Source: Phytoseiulus persimilis
Taxonomy: Eukaryota > Arthropoda > Arachnida > Mesostigmata > Phytoseiidae
DNA: 64,000 nucleotides
Assembly: GCA_037576195.1 (NCBI GenBank)
Contig: CM075102.1
Coordinates: 20,084,745-20,148,744, forward strand
Direction of reading: 5' to 3'
Numbering within the stretch: the first letter of the stretch is position 1; each line of letters starts with the position of its first letter. This document shows, piece after piece, positions 35,112 to 48,152 of this stretch. The notes beneath the pieces were generated by a model. The model ran no database searches. It had not been told where the DNA came from and was given only the letters and a program-made list of their open reading frames with translations. A program made the translations under genes and the position numbers.

Positions 35112-38100
35112 TCGAAAGCTGAATAGGATGAAGAAACTGATGACTAGATGAACGGCGAATATCATCGCTTGCTCCGTCGGTTGACAACATTTTTCAAAAT
35201 TTCGATGTTGTCCTCGTCGGTGCAGCTCAGCCTGCAATCGCGTTGGAGCCCAGATCGCCCGCTGGGCGATGGGAAACAAAATCTCTCGATTAAACTGAAA
35301 CTCATTCGAAACGAGAGGGGCGCGTTGAGAAAAACTGCGAAATCAACCGCAGCGAGCGAGAGGTGGACTGCGAGGTTTCGAAAATTGACACATTGTGACA
35401 CAATTCACGCGGAGAGCATGAAGGCTCCGACAAGAACTACCTGCCACACGACGGCATGGCGACGACTCGAGTTCCGGCGAGCAGTTGAACATAGCTCGGA
35501 GTCCGTCGTTTCGAGCCAAGTGTCTGTCCAGGAAATGCGGCAGCGTTGGGCTGGATGCTCCAACTCGAGGAAGCATCCTCTCGGTGCCGCCTCCGAATGT
35601 CGGTAGATTCTCTAATGCGACATCGGCGATAGCTGAACACGTCCGAAGACTGTCAGGGTACGTCGCGAACAGACGAACACTTGCGCAAGAATCGGAGGCC
35701 TCATCTCGGCTAACGGAACGCCCGCTGAGGTCAAAGGCAAACGAGGAAGTTCCAACTGCCTAAAAAATCATCTTCAAATCAATGCTCTCCGAAGCAGGTG
35801 GAGATTCCGCATCCCGTGCTGCATGGTGATCGACATGCTCCGCTGCGAGAGGCAAAGCAGAGGACTCGTAATCGGGTTCGTCTTCTTTGACTTCGATCAT
35901 GAGGTACAAACAATGCAACCAGATTCGAAGGTCGACTCGATGGAGATTTCAGTCGAACCCAGGCAGAGCGTGTCAAGGCCTCGCTGCGGAAGCTCGCAGT
36001 TGGAAGTTTTTCGAGTGAAATAACTCGAATTTTCGGCGTTTGCAAATCCGATATCATCATCTCGTCCATCGCGGGCGAAGAGTGCGAGCAGCAAAACTCA
36101 GCCTCCAGCTCCACGGGGAATAATCGGACGAGAATCGAGAAAAGTGAGCGATGCTGAAGATCTGAACTCGGCTCGAATGCTGGCTCGGCCGGCGAACAAA
36201 CACGGAAGAGCGGCTCCGTCACCCAGAGCTCCCAGAGTGACCTCAGAGTGACCTGCGTGGAAATCCACCGCGACAAAAGTTGTCTGAGTTCAAAAACTTC
36301 CTCGAATCTGCCGACGGTCGAAGCTTGAAACACCACCCTCTATTGTGGGGCGGTATTGTGTCCACAAAATGAGATGCGCATATTTTGAAGCTCGGACCGT
36401 TTCCCGAACCTGGCGTAGGATGCTGACAGGTCTCCGGGTTACGAGTTCAATTAACGGTCACAACACAGCCATGCGTAAACATAAACAGACAAACAAGCGA
36501 ACAGACTCAACCTCGCAGATACATGCACCTGAACAGTATGTCGCCACATAGTCAATCGTCGGACCCCCGACGAGGCCGCAGACCAGTGTTTCTCAACGGG
36601 TTCGGTGCCGAAGACCGGATGTCTCTTTGAGAGTCGATTGTGGGCCAATTCTCAGTTAATTCCTGTCCGAGAAATCGCTGGAAAAAGCTCAACCCGCACA
36701 GAGAGTAGCGCCGAGGTATTGTAAGCTCCGTATCTTTCTTTTCCGCAGCTTTCAGGGCGTTTACCACCGAGTGCCTTCTTGGGTTCCGTCTTTTGGAGAT
36801 AAATACCATACCGCCCACACGGAAGGGGGCGACCTGTGCTTATCCTTCTGGTCCTTTCAGAGTCATTGACGCTGTCTCGAACGCGCTGGTACGTGGACGT
36901 CCGAACTACCGTTTACATGAATTTTTCGAGAATTGCTCCATTTTGCTCCAGATTGACTTTCATCCTTCGCTACACACACTCTATCCTATTTTGTGACCGA
37001 ACACGCGTGGCAACGGTCACAGCCCGGAAGAGAGTTGCGCGGCGGGCTTGGAGAGGTGGCGAAGGATTTGGGACTCCGCTCCGGAAGGTCATGACAGGGA
37101 ATCCAAACGGAGATAACGCTTCGAGAATTCCCTGAAAGCTGCCGATTTCGACCTCCGCTGAACTAATCATAGGGACTCCTCCGATCCTTAATTCAGGACA
37201 TCCGGTGCCGGGTGCTCGAGAATAATGAGTGCGCGAGAAGTTGAGTCCGTCGAGGGTTTAAAATCAAGTCCCCCACAGACCGTCTTCTTCATTTTTTTTT
37301 CTGAAAAACCCTTGAGCAGGCAGAATCAACCGCGCTCAACTTTTTGCATATGATTCTGTTCCAAGCTTTCGAAGGTTCTTTCATGAATAATAAAGTCTCT
37401 TCTCTCCGATCTAGCTCCCGGAAGCAGAAATACCGATATATTTCATAAGGCGTTTCGCGACCTAAGTTTTCGCGACAGCGAATGCGTTCAGGTCCGGGTG
37501 TCGCTCGTGGAACACGATTCGCTCGAACTCGGTAGCAGGAGGAACGCGCTCCAAGGTTTATTGCTGTGGGAACGAAATGTTTTCTACTTGTTTCATTCGA
37601 TGACCGCCTCCCAATATTGCAGCGCTCCTGATCAGATAGCTGTCAGCGCAGATATTTCTACTTTCATGATAAGCGCTCCCATAACTGATCGGGCGCGACA
37701 GATACCATCGTCGCGACTGGATTCCTTATTTCAATGCGTTCATCTGAGCGCAGTTAGCGGTGAGATCTTCGATTTTCCAAGAAGCAGTCGATCGTCTCGA
37801 AACAGGGAAATGGTATATCCATTTGGATCCTATAGAAAGTCAGTGGTACCAATGCGCTGAGTATCGGCTCGGTACTTCGCTCGCTTTTGTCGTATTTAGT
37901 ACGCCGAACAGAGTTCTCACGAGTCGAGCTCATAAAAATCGAGACTCACGCAATGATGATTTGCTGATGACTCGCATTTAGAGTTGAGGAGGAATGGTTT
38001 TAAATGTCACTTGTTCGTGGTTGGATCATAATTGAGCTGTTCAATTCGAGCACAAACGACGGCGGCGATTGCATTTGCTCTGCGGCAGCTCAGCAGGGAG

Positions 38101-41100
38101 GTGAGAGTGCAGTCAGCGAGCGGGACAAACTCACGGGTCGCTTAACGCTCTGAAAACAGTGTTTGGCTTCCGCGCCAATTGGACGGCCACGACCACGATA
38201 ACTGCAGGGGCTTCAAGCCCATGGGAAAACCTCGGAGAGCGAGCAAGCGGAAAAAATATCTGCGCTCATAACGAGCTCGGGTTCTCCACAGCTTCTGATT
38301 CGAGCCCGAAGGACGACCCCACGGCGGCCGGTGTGAGGATGCGTTATCCGCGAACCATGGTCGGGAAGAGTGGGAACTCCGAGCTGAGACTATGATCGGA
38401 GCGAGCGATTCGTGTGGACGCACCCGGGAGACGGGTAGTGTCGGGAGGTCCGCCTATCGGGGGCTGACACGATGGAGGATGCCGTTCTGGTTTCGGGGGC
38501 GAGCACGCTCAATGCCTACAGCACGTTTCCGTTTTTCTTCGACATCTCTTCAAAAGAGCACGGGGAGCTCCGAGGAAATAGGTTCCTACGACGGAACGTG
38601 CCCGGGTAGGTACTTGCGAGCCGGATAGTTATAACAATAGTGACTTATGTTTGCGCTCTTCGAGTACTGCTAGCAACCACCACTACAGATGTTGTTACCG
38701 CTGCTCGCACGATTTGAGAAAATTTCAAGCGGTCTGCATCAGCTGAAGTGCTCTCATGGATCTTGAATCTGTCTAGAGTATCTGTTGGCTCTTCGGTGTA
38801 CAATGTGAATGGACCTCATTCTCAGGTGGCAATGGTGGGTGCTGGAGGCCGCAGGTGTCTCACTGCCCGTGTCGTCCGTCGGCCAACCAATGGTGGTTGT
38901 CGTCGTCGCCGTTCTCCTCCTCCGTCTTCTTTTCATTTCTCGAGATATCTTCCTTTTTCTTTCACTTTCCCCAAAGAATAGCTCGCTGTTTGCAGTCCAC
39001 TTGGATGCTTTGAAGCACAACGATCACGCCTTCTCCAAACAGTTCGATACCTGACTGGCAGTCGCTTCATGGGCTTCACTGCCACTGTCACCTCAAGGAG
39101 CCCAGCTTCCCCTCCGAGGAATTCATGAAGCACTTGACCGAAAATAGCGATCTTCGTAAATACACCGTCGAATACCATTGCATGTCAGATCGGTTCTGCA
39201 CGTGGACGTTGGCCGTCGATACCGAACCACTTCGATTCACTCGCTTCAGAGTATGGGACACTCATTTGGCCCCTGTCAGCGGTTTGTTACGCGGAGCGAG
39301 GTGGGACATTGTCAACGAAGCTCCGGTGACTGTTTCGCGGCTCCTCGGCAGGGTCCTCGAGCGTCCGCGCGTTCCCGCCGACCATTGATCGCTGAGTAAT
39401 GAACACGAATGCGATCAGACCCAGACTTGGGGCGGGGATCTGCTGCCAGGCCTCGTAAAGCCAATTACGGAACTCGTCGTGAGCGGAGTGGAGAGAACTT
39501 GAGATTTTGCAATAATTGCACCGAAAACGGATTACTCGGGAGCAGCAGCAGCAACACCGAACTTCCCTACCGGAGGAGCCGAGCGACTGACTTCGTGGAC
39601 CGTGGACGAGAGTCCTTGCAATGCAACTGGATGTGAACGTTGAATACCTCGTTTCAAGTTGATTTCAGGGAGATGGGATGCGGGCTCTCCTCGTCCTGAT
39701 ATCTGACCCGGTAACCCGCACTGCCTGTCCCGAGCACTCCCCAGTCACGTGTGTCCTTATTAGTAGCTCATTGATAAAACTCAATGCGGGGGGCACGTCC
39801 AGAGCCTCTTCGTCCTCTATCGACCCTCATCTCGGAGCAAACCACAACACAAAACAGCTCGACACGCTCGTTCCCATTGCTCGGCACGGCTTTCGACATC
39901 AGAAACCAGTTTGATAGTAAGCCGTCTCAGCGCTTGGCTTTTCTGGCCAAAGGAACCGATCTCGAGTCAAAGATCGAAGTTGCCTCTGAGAATATCTCGG
40001 GCCTGATTCTCCTCCACTCCGCTCCTGATCGTACAAGGAGCTTCGCTTCTTGAATCGGAGTTCCTTTCCGTTGCAGCGTGACCCGAATGGCTTCCCGGGC
40101 CTAGTTCGAGACATGGTAAATTTCGAGCCGAAAAAGAAATCAGACGGCTAACGGTTGTTGTCAGATGAAGTGACGCCTAATCCGTGGCACCCGGGCCGCC
40201 GACCGGGCGCTGGCTTTGAAGTATTGTGGTTTTAAGGCACCCTAAAGAGATCATAATTCACGGCCAATAGCCCAGCAAGTGCAGCGGGCTTTGTGTGCTG
40301 TGCAACATTACACAGCTCGGTGGGAGGAAGAACAGGCGCGATGGCCGGCGTGCCGCATGACTTACCTCGCATCATGCAGCGAACATGTAACATGTTGCCT
40401 GCCCACCGGTCTGACCGCGGCCCTCTTTGAATACAGCCGACTGTGAAGCGAGCCAGACTTAAGTCCAATCCCGGCCAGGAGAATCTGCGCCGGAGGACAG
40501 GTGCCGATCGCCCACGACATGCCTCGGATTCCAGTGATGCAAAGCCCTCCTCTAGCGCCGATGACTTGTCACTAAGAATCTACTGGCGAAGCTCATGGAG
40601 TTAATAACTCCGTAATGTTAAGCAACACCAAACGGGTCTCGCTCGTTCTTTTCGACACAGTGGACGGACGTCCCCGAATCTCAGGTTCCGACGGGGCTCG
40701 GCTGAGCTCACGAAGCACTCCTCGATCATCGAATGCGCCGCGACATTTCCCCCCAAAAGCTCCGAGTGACGGGGTCCCGAAGTTCGGTTGCAGGTTCCGG
40801 CTGGCGACTCCGAAGCTCCCGGAAGCTCAGAGGTCGTAACGCCGCAGCGACTCGTTTCGGTTTCAGAGAGGATTCGACTTCCTAAGCAGCGATGATGTGA
40901 TTTGCTGATGATCTGCTGCTGAGGGAATAACTCGGCCCTGTCTCAATCAATTGGACTCGCTTTAGCCCGGGGCAGCACGGCGCGGCGCTCTTTGATGCCC
41001 CAAGTGGCTGCTATGTCAAAGCACGATGGGAAGAGAAATCTCGAATACCTTGAGAACAGAGAATCCGGACCGAGAACGAGCGAGCGAGCGACCGAGCGAA

Positions 41101-42573
41101 CCTACCTTCCAACCGGTCGGCCGAGCCGAGTACGGTTCTCAGCGGGAACCGATCGACTGCGGGGCGAGCGAGCATGTTCGTCGTCTTTCACCCGATTGTT
41201 CGTCCTCTCCAAACTCGAACAGAGATATGGGATTGTTTAATGAGCATCATCCTCCTGGGGCAATCGGGCCGGCGGGCGCATCCGGCTCTTTTCGCGAAGC
41301 GACTGCTGAAAGTCGTGGAAGGGCCTCGAAAGGTTGGCGGGATGGGGGGGGAGCCCGTCCACTCGATTCGGTAAAAGCGCTCCACGCAGGTATCGGCGAC
41401 GAATATTCAAATGTCGCCGCCCCGGGCTGCGACCTGTTGGATGGAAGTCTGTCCATGAACTCCGCTCGCATGACTCGGGAGAAGTGAGGACTCAGAGAGC
41501 GTTTATCTCTCGATATCGACGAGCCGCTCCCGAACTAGTCTTCGTGTGCATACTCTGGAAGCTGTTCCTGTTTCCTTGTGTCAAAAGGACAAATATAGAC
41601 CTAGGTACACTGCGATTCGTGGCAATATCCTTTTCTCCGTTCGGACAGTCGGGCACCCAGTGCGGCTCAGTGCAGTCCGGTCACCCTTGCCTGGCGCATA
41701 GTGGAGACAATCTCCCATCCCGCACGCGGTTTGTTCCGATCGCTGCGCCGTCAGCTGTCGGAATGGACGCGGCTACTCGAGGGACGCGATAGTTCATCGA
41801 AGGAGCCTGCTCCAGGTCCAGCCCGGCACATCGGTTTGGAACCGCGATTTTGCCTGGAAAGTCTCGATGCGATGCCGGTCCTGTCGGAACTATTTGGGAG
41901 CGAAGAGCAATAATGATATCAAAAGGAAGCTGGTCAGTGTTGATTCAATGCGCTCTCTGTCGGTTCATTCATTCAGACAGTGAAGAGTGAGGTCAAGCGA
42001 TGCTCCTCGACGACCGTCCACATCAATCACGGTTGAGTTTTCTCATCCTACTCATAGCTTTCGATTCAATCCGGCCACAACAGTTGTTTGGGTGCGCTCT
42101 CAAGTTCCTCTGAAGTTGACGACTCGTTTGCTTGCTTGCTTGCTTACTCGTTTCTTCGACGCGCGTTGTTCGTTGCATTGTGAGGATGTGAATAGAAATC
42201 TCGGCCTTCACCTGCGTTTGTCGGAGTTCCCAAAACAAATCGACTCGTGACGGAGGAGTCGTCAGACAAATAAACCGCATCCATCGGCTGTCCACCGCAT
42301 GGCGTGATGGGGTCTTGCAGTGGATCGGTCGCGCGAATGGTCAGTTCCGAGGCGTTCCAACATCCTTCTCATGAGCTCGGAAACTCATGATTACTTCTTC
42401 CTCATGTTCCTGCGAGGAGAGTATCGACATAAGGGGAGCGGAATCGAGCTATGTATGCCCTCCTACGATTGTGAAACAATAGGCTCCCATATTGGGGAAA
42501 CTTTCATTCGATACTCGCGGAGTTGACTCAAAAAAGTTGGGGATCTACTTCGATGCGCGATCTTGAGGCCAGT

Positions 42574-43399
42574 TCAGGCCTTGAAGCTCCTGGAATCGAT
42601 ATCGCGCACAACTTCATTCGCACGAAGAGCTCGGTGACGTAGGGAAGTCGACAGGAGCGAAGGAGTGTTTTGGTCGAAAAGAATCATGATCGAGCTTGAA
42701 GTGGGAAGATTCCTCAGCGCCGCGAGATCCTCGACACGGGAACATCGGAGGTCGATTTGAAAATAGAGGGTGTGCTTCGACTTTGAGACGAGATTGCAAT
42801 CATCTGATCGCAGAGTCATGAACGGGAGAACACCCAGGATAAATCCATTAGTCTGCAACTCTCGGAACTGCAAGAGCTGCTCTAATTTTACAGTGCCAGA
42901 ATCCAGTCCTCGAGTCCTAGTCTGATGCTTGTCTCACCTGGAGCTTATGATGGTGTTGTCCAAATTTCGATCCAAACTTCCATCAGTAGAATCCTTGACT
43001 CGATGAAGCCACGAGTCGTTGGACCACTGGAATTCGTGCTCGATCAAGAGCTCATCCGGACAGGACATTCCTGACAGGAGAGTTAAGTCCAGCGTCGGGA
43101 AGTGCGCCGTAAATCGCAGCAAGAACATTCGACACTCATCTGAAAAGTGCCTTGAGCCGCGGCCCGCTGAGACAATGTCTCGGCCGATCTCTTTCGTCAT
43201 CTCTAGAGGCTTGTGTCCGACTGTATATCGGTTCTCTTATTTGATTCCTGTCGATGTTGTTGTTCTTCCATGTTCCTGGGCAGCTGAGAAGAAGATTGCT
43301 TTCGAGCGAGAATTCGCCGTTGTCCACTACACTCCACTGAAGGGTCATCGAGTCCGCTTGATTTTCATCGTTCGCCATTTCTTTGTTTCTTGAGCCCAT
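42574..43399 (-). pseudogene. MATH-domain (speckle-type POZ-like) gene relic or gene with an internal stop
   Basis: A first segment (from 43399, MTLQWSVVDNGEFSLES) resembles the opening strand of a MATH domain. A second frame beginning near 43140 (ECRMFLLRFTAHFPTLDLTL, SGMSCPDELLIEHEFQW) aligns with the MATH core of SPOP, where the matching stretch is a Leu-rich strand, SCP and FKFSI. The same frame continues to 42574 through a later MATH-like strand (KHTLYFQIDL) and a region that could be a degenerate BTB start. A single in-frame TGA interrupts it at about 42934. No intron of realistic size removes the stop in phase, and I found no good donor after the first segment. It is probably a decayed MATH-BTB family member, which some mites carry in large numbers. 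The family call is motif-level. Confidence 0.4.
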
Positions 43400-43414
43400 C
43401 GTTGTCCAGCCCTG

Positions 43415-44086
43415 TTATCCCGCTGTCCTGCTCTTCAGAATTGAGCAGATCATCTTAATCCGAAGATACACACACTCAGCACTACAGCAATGTGTTGCTA
43501 CTTGTTGAGGACATACATCCACGGATCGTCCCGACCGAATAAGACGTTCTGCGATCCTATGGAGCGGAAGAGATATGAGTGGACATACGACATGGCTTGC
43601 CGGGAGAGGATGAGTTGACAAAGGATTGGAAATGAGCTGAGGAATTTGGGTCTGCGCGTTATTCAAGAACTTCTTCGTCGAACACCCCCACTCTGAAATC
43701 GACGTCGGCTCCGTCTCATTATGCGAGACTCTGAACCCGAATCCGCATCTACACGCTCGATTTCGAACACAGTCCGTGACTGGGGGCTGGTCGTCAGGTA
43801 GTATTGTATTGAACGTCGAGATGGTTCTGGCGTTGGCAAGCGTTGCCATGCCGACTCCGAGTGTACCGGACAGCTGCAAAGGAGGAAGCGACCAGGCCGA
43901 CCGACGATGGGCAGGAGAGCACATAGGAAGGAAAACGCACCCGTTGAGTGTTTGGCCATCGATTACTAGCAGAAGCTCTCCATGTGTACAGCGAAATATA
44001 TGGCCACGATAGTGAACGATAGGGGTGCATGCACAGCGGGTCCGTTGAAGCAAGCGGTGCATCAAGCTCCGCCAGTTGTCGGGCAC
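43415..44086 (-). other. Unassigned 223-codon ORF
   Basis: This is one of the longest uninterrupted frames in the window not tied to a known family. It is Cys- and His-rich in places (HYRGHIFRCTHGELLLV, CRCGFGFRVSHNE), with no recognised domain, signal peptide or splice support. Two other minus frames overlap it, suggesting a low stop density from composition. Real coding status is uncertain. Confidence 0.2.
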
Positions 44087-44651
44087 CTTTTGCTTTTTTC
44101 CAATTCAACGCTCTTTCAAAAACTCCGCAGGAAGGGGAACTTCTGCCTCCGACCGCGAGACGAGCTTCGAATGCGAGATCCTGGAATTTTCGCCTCCTGC
44201 TGCGACTTCGATGGATCAGACCTGCGACGGAACTCGCGAAACACTGCGATAGACCCCCGAAACCGTCTGCGACTTGATCTTACGATCTTGATCCAGGAAC
44301 TGGATCGAAATTCGAGCGCGGATCGAAATTCGAAAACGCTGCGGTCTTTCACAGGAAAAGCGCTATTCCTCGTGGCTTCGAAAGTTTAATTTGGATAGAA
44401 ATGCCTGAATGGAAACACTTGAGGAACAAAGGCTCTCCCTCTCAAGTCGCTCTCGGTCGTCATAAGAGCTCCCGGGTAGCGGCCGCGCTACCACCATCAC
44501 CACCACAGCCACCACACAATATTGAATTACAACCGCCAACACCACCTGCGCCCCCATAATTCCCCAACCCGGTCCCTCTTCGTGGCCCTCTTCCGCCCCG
44601 TTCCCGCTCTCTTATTTGTGAGGCTTCTCTTTGTGCCCTCCAGGCCAAGCT

Positions 44652-44708
44652 CCGCCCCCGGAGCCCGGTGTCGGGATAAATAGCAGCGAAAGAGGCGGCC
44701 GTCAGCTT
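44652..44708 (+). promoter_or_regulatory. Candidate core promoter (GC box, TATA-like box, initiator)
   Basis: CCGCCCCCGG near 44652 resembles a GC box. GATAAATAG (44675-44683) is a TATA-like box, and an initiator-like TCAGCTT lies at 44702, about 29 bases further on. That is the normal spacing. A short coding-like exon follows at 44882. Confidence 0.4.
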
Positions 44709-44881
44709 CGTCTCGGAGATAACGTCCTCGGAAGCTTCCTTTCCGCTTTCCTCGAAAAGCTCATCGAATTCCCTCTCTTCTAACTGGATATAGAGAGAAA
44801 CACGTTCTTCTCCAAAGTTTCTTTCGTCCGCGGCTGCAAATTGTAATCACTACATCGGCAGATCTCCCTGCTGTCTCCTCC

Positions 44882-44994
44882 ATGCTTGTGGGGAAAAGAA
44901 AAGATTCGCTTTGGGGAACCTCGGCAGGCGTCGAAGATGATGTTGCAATGATATCTGAGCTCCCAGAATCACGAGCTCTGTCAGAAACTATCGC
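44882..44994 (+). CDS. Candidate first coding exon of an unidentified gene
   Basis: ATG at 44882 opens 37 codons (MLVGKRKDSLWGTSAGVEDD, then acidic sequence) up to a GTAAGA donor. It sits about 180 bases after the candidate core promoter. A possible later exon at about 46506-46719 (starting near PGFDDHLCRSSSGC and ending at a GTTAGA donor) is on the same strand, but its phase does not fit directly, so another exon would be needed. No family is recognised. Confidence 0.25.
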
Positions 44995-46100
44995 GTAAGA
45001 TGCCCATCTCTATTTTTCCATGTCATGAGCAGCCCTCAATCTCGATTTCGGCTCCTGTGTGGCTGGATTCGAGTCATGCGGGATAATTTCCTAACTCCGA
45101 TGCGCTCTTCGACGGTCAGAACGGCTATGCAACAAGCGAATCTGCACGTGGCCTGTAGACCTATCAGACCACTCGGCCATCTCATCGGTCAACACTTGCC
45201 CCAGCTTCTCATCCTTTGAGCTCCCTTCGGAAATTTTTCAGAAACTGGATGAGTGCGTGTTACTCTCGGGTGCATATGGCTGCAATCGAGATCATTCCGT
45301 TCCATTTGGGCGGTGTTTCCCGAAATTTGCTCGAGATAGTTGATCTTGAGACTGAACGTAGACCTCGAACAAAATGGAGATGAACGTCGTACACTTCAAT
45401 TAACGGTTTGACGCACTGAAAAGGTGGAGTGCGTGAATCAGAGAAAAGAACCTCTGCGGTGGAGTCTTCCAGGGTCTAGAGCTTCGAATATTGAGAGAAG
45501 CAGGAGCACAATCGAATCAAGGGAAGGATTTTACGGAGTCCGCTGTCAAGTGTCCGCAGAGTCAAAATTGCAGAACGAATTCTCCCTACGTATGCACACA
45601 TGCGTGTTTGACTTTGTCTCTGAGTGCGCTCGTATGGTAGTGAGCGGTGAAATTGAGCAATATGCTGCCTGACTCGTCCGCCGCTGTCGAGCCTCCATTC
45701 GCTGGTTGGTTGGTTGGTTGCTGGCTGTCTGGCAGGCTCGCTCGCTCGGTCCGTCCGTTGGTCGCTCAGTCGTTGGTTGGGTCCGTGGCTGCTGAAGACC
45801 CCAAGCTCCCGAAGCAACTGAAGGGCCCTTGAGACTACGAAGAGCTCCGCGATGTCAGGCTGGCTCGTTCGTTGACAGACTGGCTTGATGGTTGGCTCGG
45901 CTGTTCGTCTGACCCTCGTGGATACACACGCCATGTACAAACTGGAAGAGATATTCGACTTCTGCCCGTCGGATGAATCAGCACGAGACCCGGACCGGAG
46001 ATTTTATTCGAGCGCAACAGCGAAACCTTCAAATCAACAAACAGCGAATATTGTGGCTCTTTCTCATTGGAAACGAACTCGCAAAGTTTCGGGAGCGAGT

Positions 46101-46405
46101 CAGCTGGGCTTCGGCGTCAACTGGGCTTCGCCGTCAACTTCCGAGCGGACCGGCAGGCAGCGGACTTGAAGCGGGTTGGGAGATTGGGTGAGGTTAGGTT
46201 AGGGCTCGGGCGAGCGAGCGGAGCGATGCGAGCAGATCGACAGCCGGCGCACCCGAGATCGTGCGGGGAATCCGGTGAGATCAGGCTAAGGCCCTTGTTG
46301 ACCCCGTGGCCCGGTTGACGCCATGGCCCAGTTGACGGCGAAGCCCAGTTGACGCCGGGGCCCAGTTGACGGCGAAGCCCAGTTGACGCCGGGGCCCAGT
46401 TGACG
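46101..46405. repeat. Foldback structure of a 17-bp tandem repeat
   Basis: The right arm (about 46296-46405) repeats GCCCAGTTGACGSCGRR every 17 bases, with two alternating versions giving a 34-bp higher-order unit. The left arm (46101-46140) has about two copies of the same unit inverted (TGGGCTTCGCCGTCAAC). About 155 bases separate them. The layout is like the element at 6.5 kb but the unit is unrelated. Confidence 0.65.
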
Positions 46406-47258
46406 GGCACCCAAGTTTCTATGCCAATAGTAGGGGACGCGTCACGTGATCGGATATCTTCTCTCCAGCTGGTACCCGAGAAATTCGCTGTTGCGTTCCC
46501 TCAATAGCACCAGGTTCGCCGGGATTCGATGACCACTTGTGTCGCTCGTCTTCGGGATGCATCCCTCAGCATGATTTGAATTCAGTCGGCCAAAAGATTA
46601 ACGACAGGCATAGGAGGCCTAAAAGATCAGCTGCTGCCGAAGGCACTGGCCCGACGAGAATGGAAACCACACTCGCCACACTCGCTGGAATCACGGCACC
46701 TCAACTCAGTGCTGAAGGTTAGAAAAAAAAACCTGTAGGGAGTCGGAGGCATGCTATCGGCAGCCTGCTGAACTCCCACTCAATGGAACCGTCAGAACTA
46801 AAGAGGCGATCCCGACTGACAGAAGCAGTTTTGGGCCAAACGAAGGAGATGATTCCGGTATGAAACCAGTAGCGTAGATAGCTCCCTGGCTCCCATCAGC
46901 TTTTTGTCAAACCTGGGCATCGAAACTCAGGATCGAGAACGGGAGGATCGATTTTCCGCGAATTCACGGGATTTTTGTACTTCTCGCAATTACCGGGTGT
47001 TTTTTTTTGTTCTCCAGAAACGGCTTCGCGCAAGTCTCAAATATTTTCCTTCAAACCGAGAGGGTTCACCAGCACCGAATTCGTCTTCCTCAGTTCCGAT
47101 TGAAACATTGGGTCGTAGCCCAGCGAGAATGATCGCTCCGCTAAGGTGGGCCGCCTTCCGGAACTTTGTTCTCATTCCTGCGCACTCCTGTCGCAATGGC
47201 CTCTCGTTCAAGACGGATTCTCTACGGTTAGGCGGAATCGCGCTCCCAATGCAGACTG

Positions 47259-48152
47259 TATAGGGTGGCTTTTTTTAGTCGGGAATTTTCGAGCCCGATC
47301 TTGTTTTGGCCATAACTTCGTCAAACCTTGGACTTTTTTCGAAAATCGAAGAGTGATAAATAGGGAATCGAGGCGATCATTTTGATTCAGTCAGAGTTCA
47401 GGCAGATATGACGAAAATCGCGGTCGAAAATGACCCATTGTTCTTTTTCGAGGTCCTCCTAAAACTTATCGTGAAAACGTCAATATTTATCGGATCGGAC
47501 TCGTGGGGGTCGCATTCTACGCGCAAAAGGGAGCCGGTCATTCGCCGGAAAACCGAGCGAAGTTATCTCATCTCCCCGAAAAATGGCAAGCGATCGTATC
47601 AACCCCTTTTTCAAGGCCTTGCCCATTGGCTAATTTCGTTTCCCTCGCTTTTCCCCGCATTTCTTCTCGTAACTCCTCAACGAGGCAGAATCGAAGGTAT
47701 CTCCCCTGGTGAAAATTACTTAGAAAATGGTGAATCATCCGAATATTGAGCTGCGAGGTCAATCCAATGATTTTTTATTTTCACCGGAAATCACCCACGC
47801 TCAGGATTCCGCCCTCAGTCGCCAAAATCACCCTCGACACCAAAGGAATTCTCGATACGATCGGTTGCCATTTTTCGAAGGAACGAGATAACTTCAATCG
47901 GTTTTCTGGCGAATGACCGGCTTCCTTTTGCACGTCAGCATATTGACGTTTTTACGATAATTTTTAGGAGGACCTCGAAAAAAAAAAATGGGTCATTTTC
48001 AAAATCATCTCCTGACCGCGATTTCATCATAACCGCCTCGATATTCTCTATTTATCACTTTTTGATTTTCGGAAAAAGTCCAAGAATTGACGAAGTTATG
48101 GCCAAGACAAGATCGGGCTCCAAAATTCCCGACTAAAAAAAGCCACCCTGTA
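47259..48152. repeat. Long terminal-inverted-repeat element
   Basis: The left arm (47259-47600) and right arm (47853-48152) are inverted copies of about 300-340 bases with good identity. Both begin GTAYAGGGTGGCTTTTTTTA, then GTCGGGAATTTT, and both include GGCCATAACTTCGTCAA. About 250 bases of unique sequence lie between. There is no transposase. This is a non-autonomous DNA element (foldback or MITE type). I could not define a target-site duplication with confidence. Confidence 0.8.

Larger units (their letters stand above)
33419..42573. other. Long gene-poor stretch after scro
   Basis: Nine kilobases in which I recognise no gene. An AATAAA at 34197-34202 could end the homeobox transcript. 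There is a short CA microsatellite near 35091-35111. Tetranucleotide-rich tracts (GAGC/GACC types) occur near 41080 and a TTGC tract near 42125. Several long opposite-strand frames overlap (35148-35606 with 35779-36336, and 38142-39400), which points to composition rather than genes. The block at 39050-39340 is the most coding-like but lacks a recognisable domain. Distal cis-regulatory DNA of scro is a reasonable inference. Confidence 0.35.

Noticed and set aside
35779..36336. 185-codon minus-strand ORF
   Set aside because: No family resemblance and no splice or promoter evidence.
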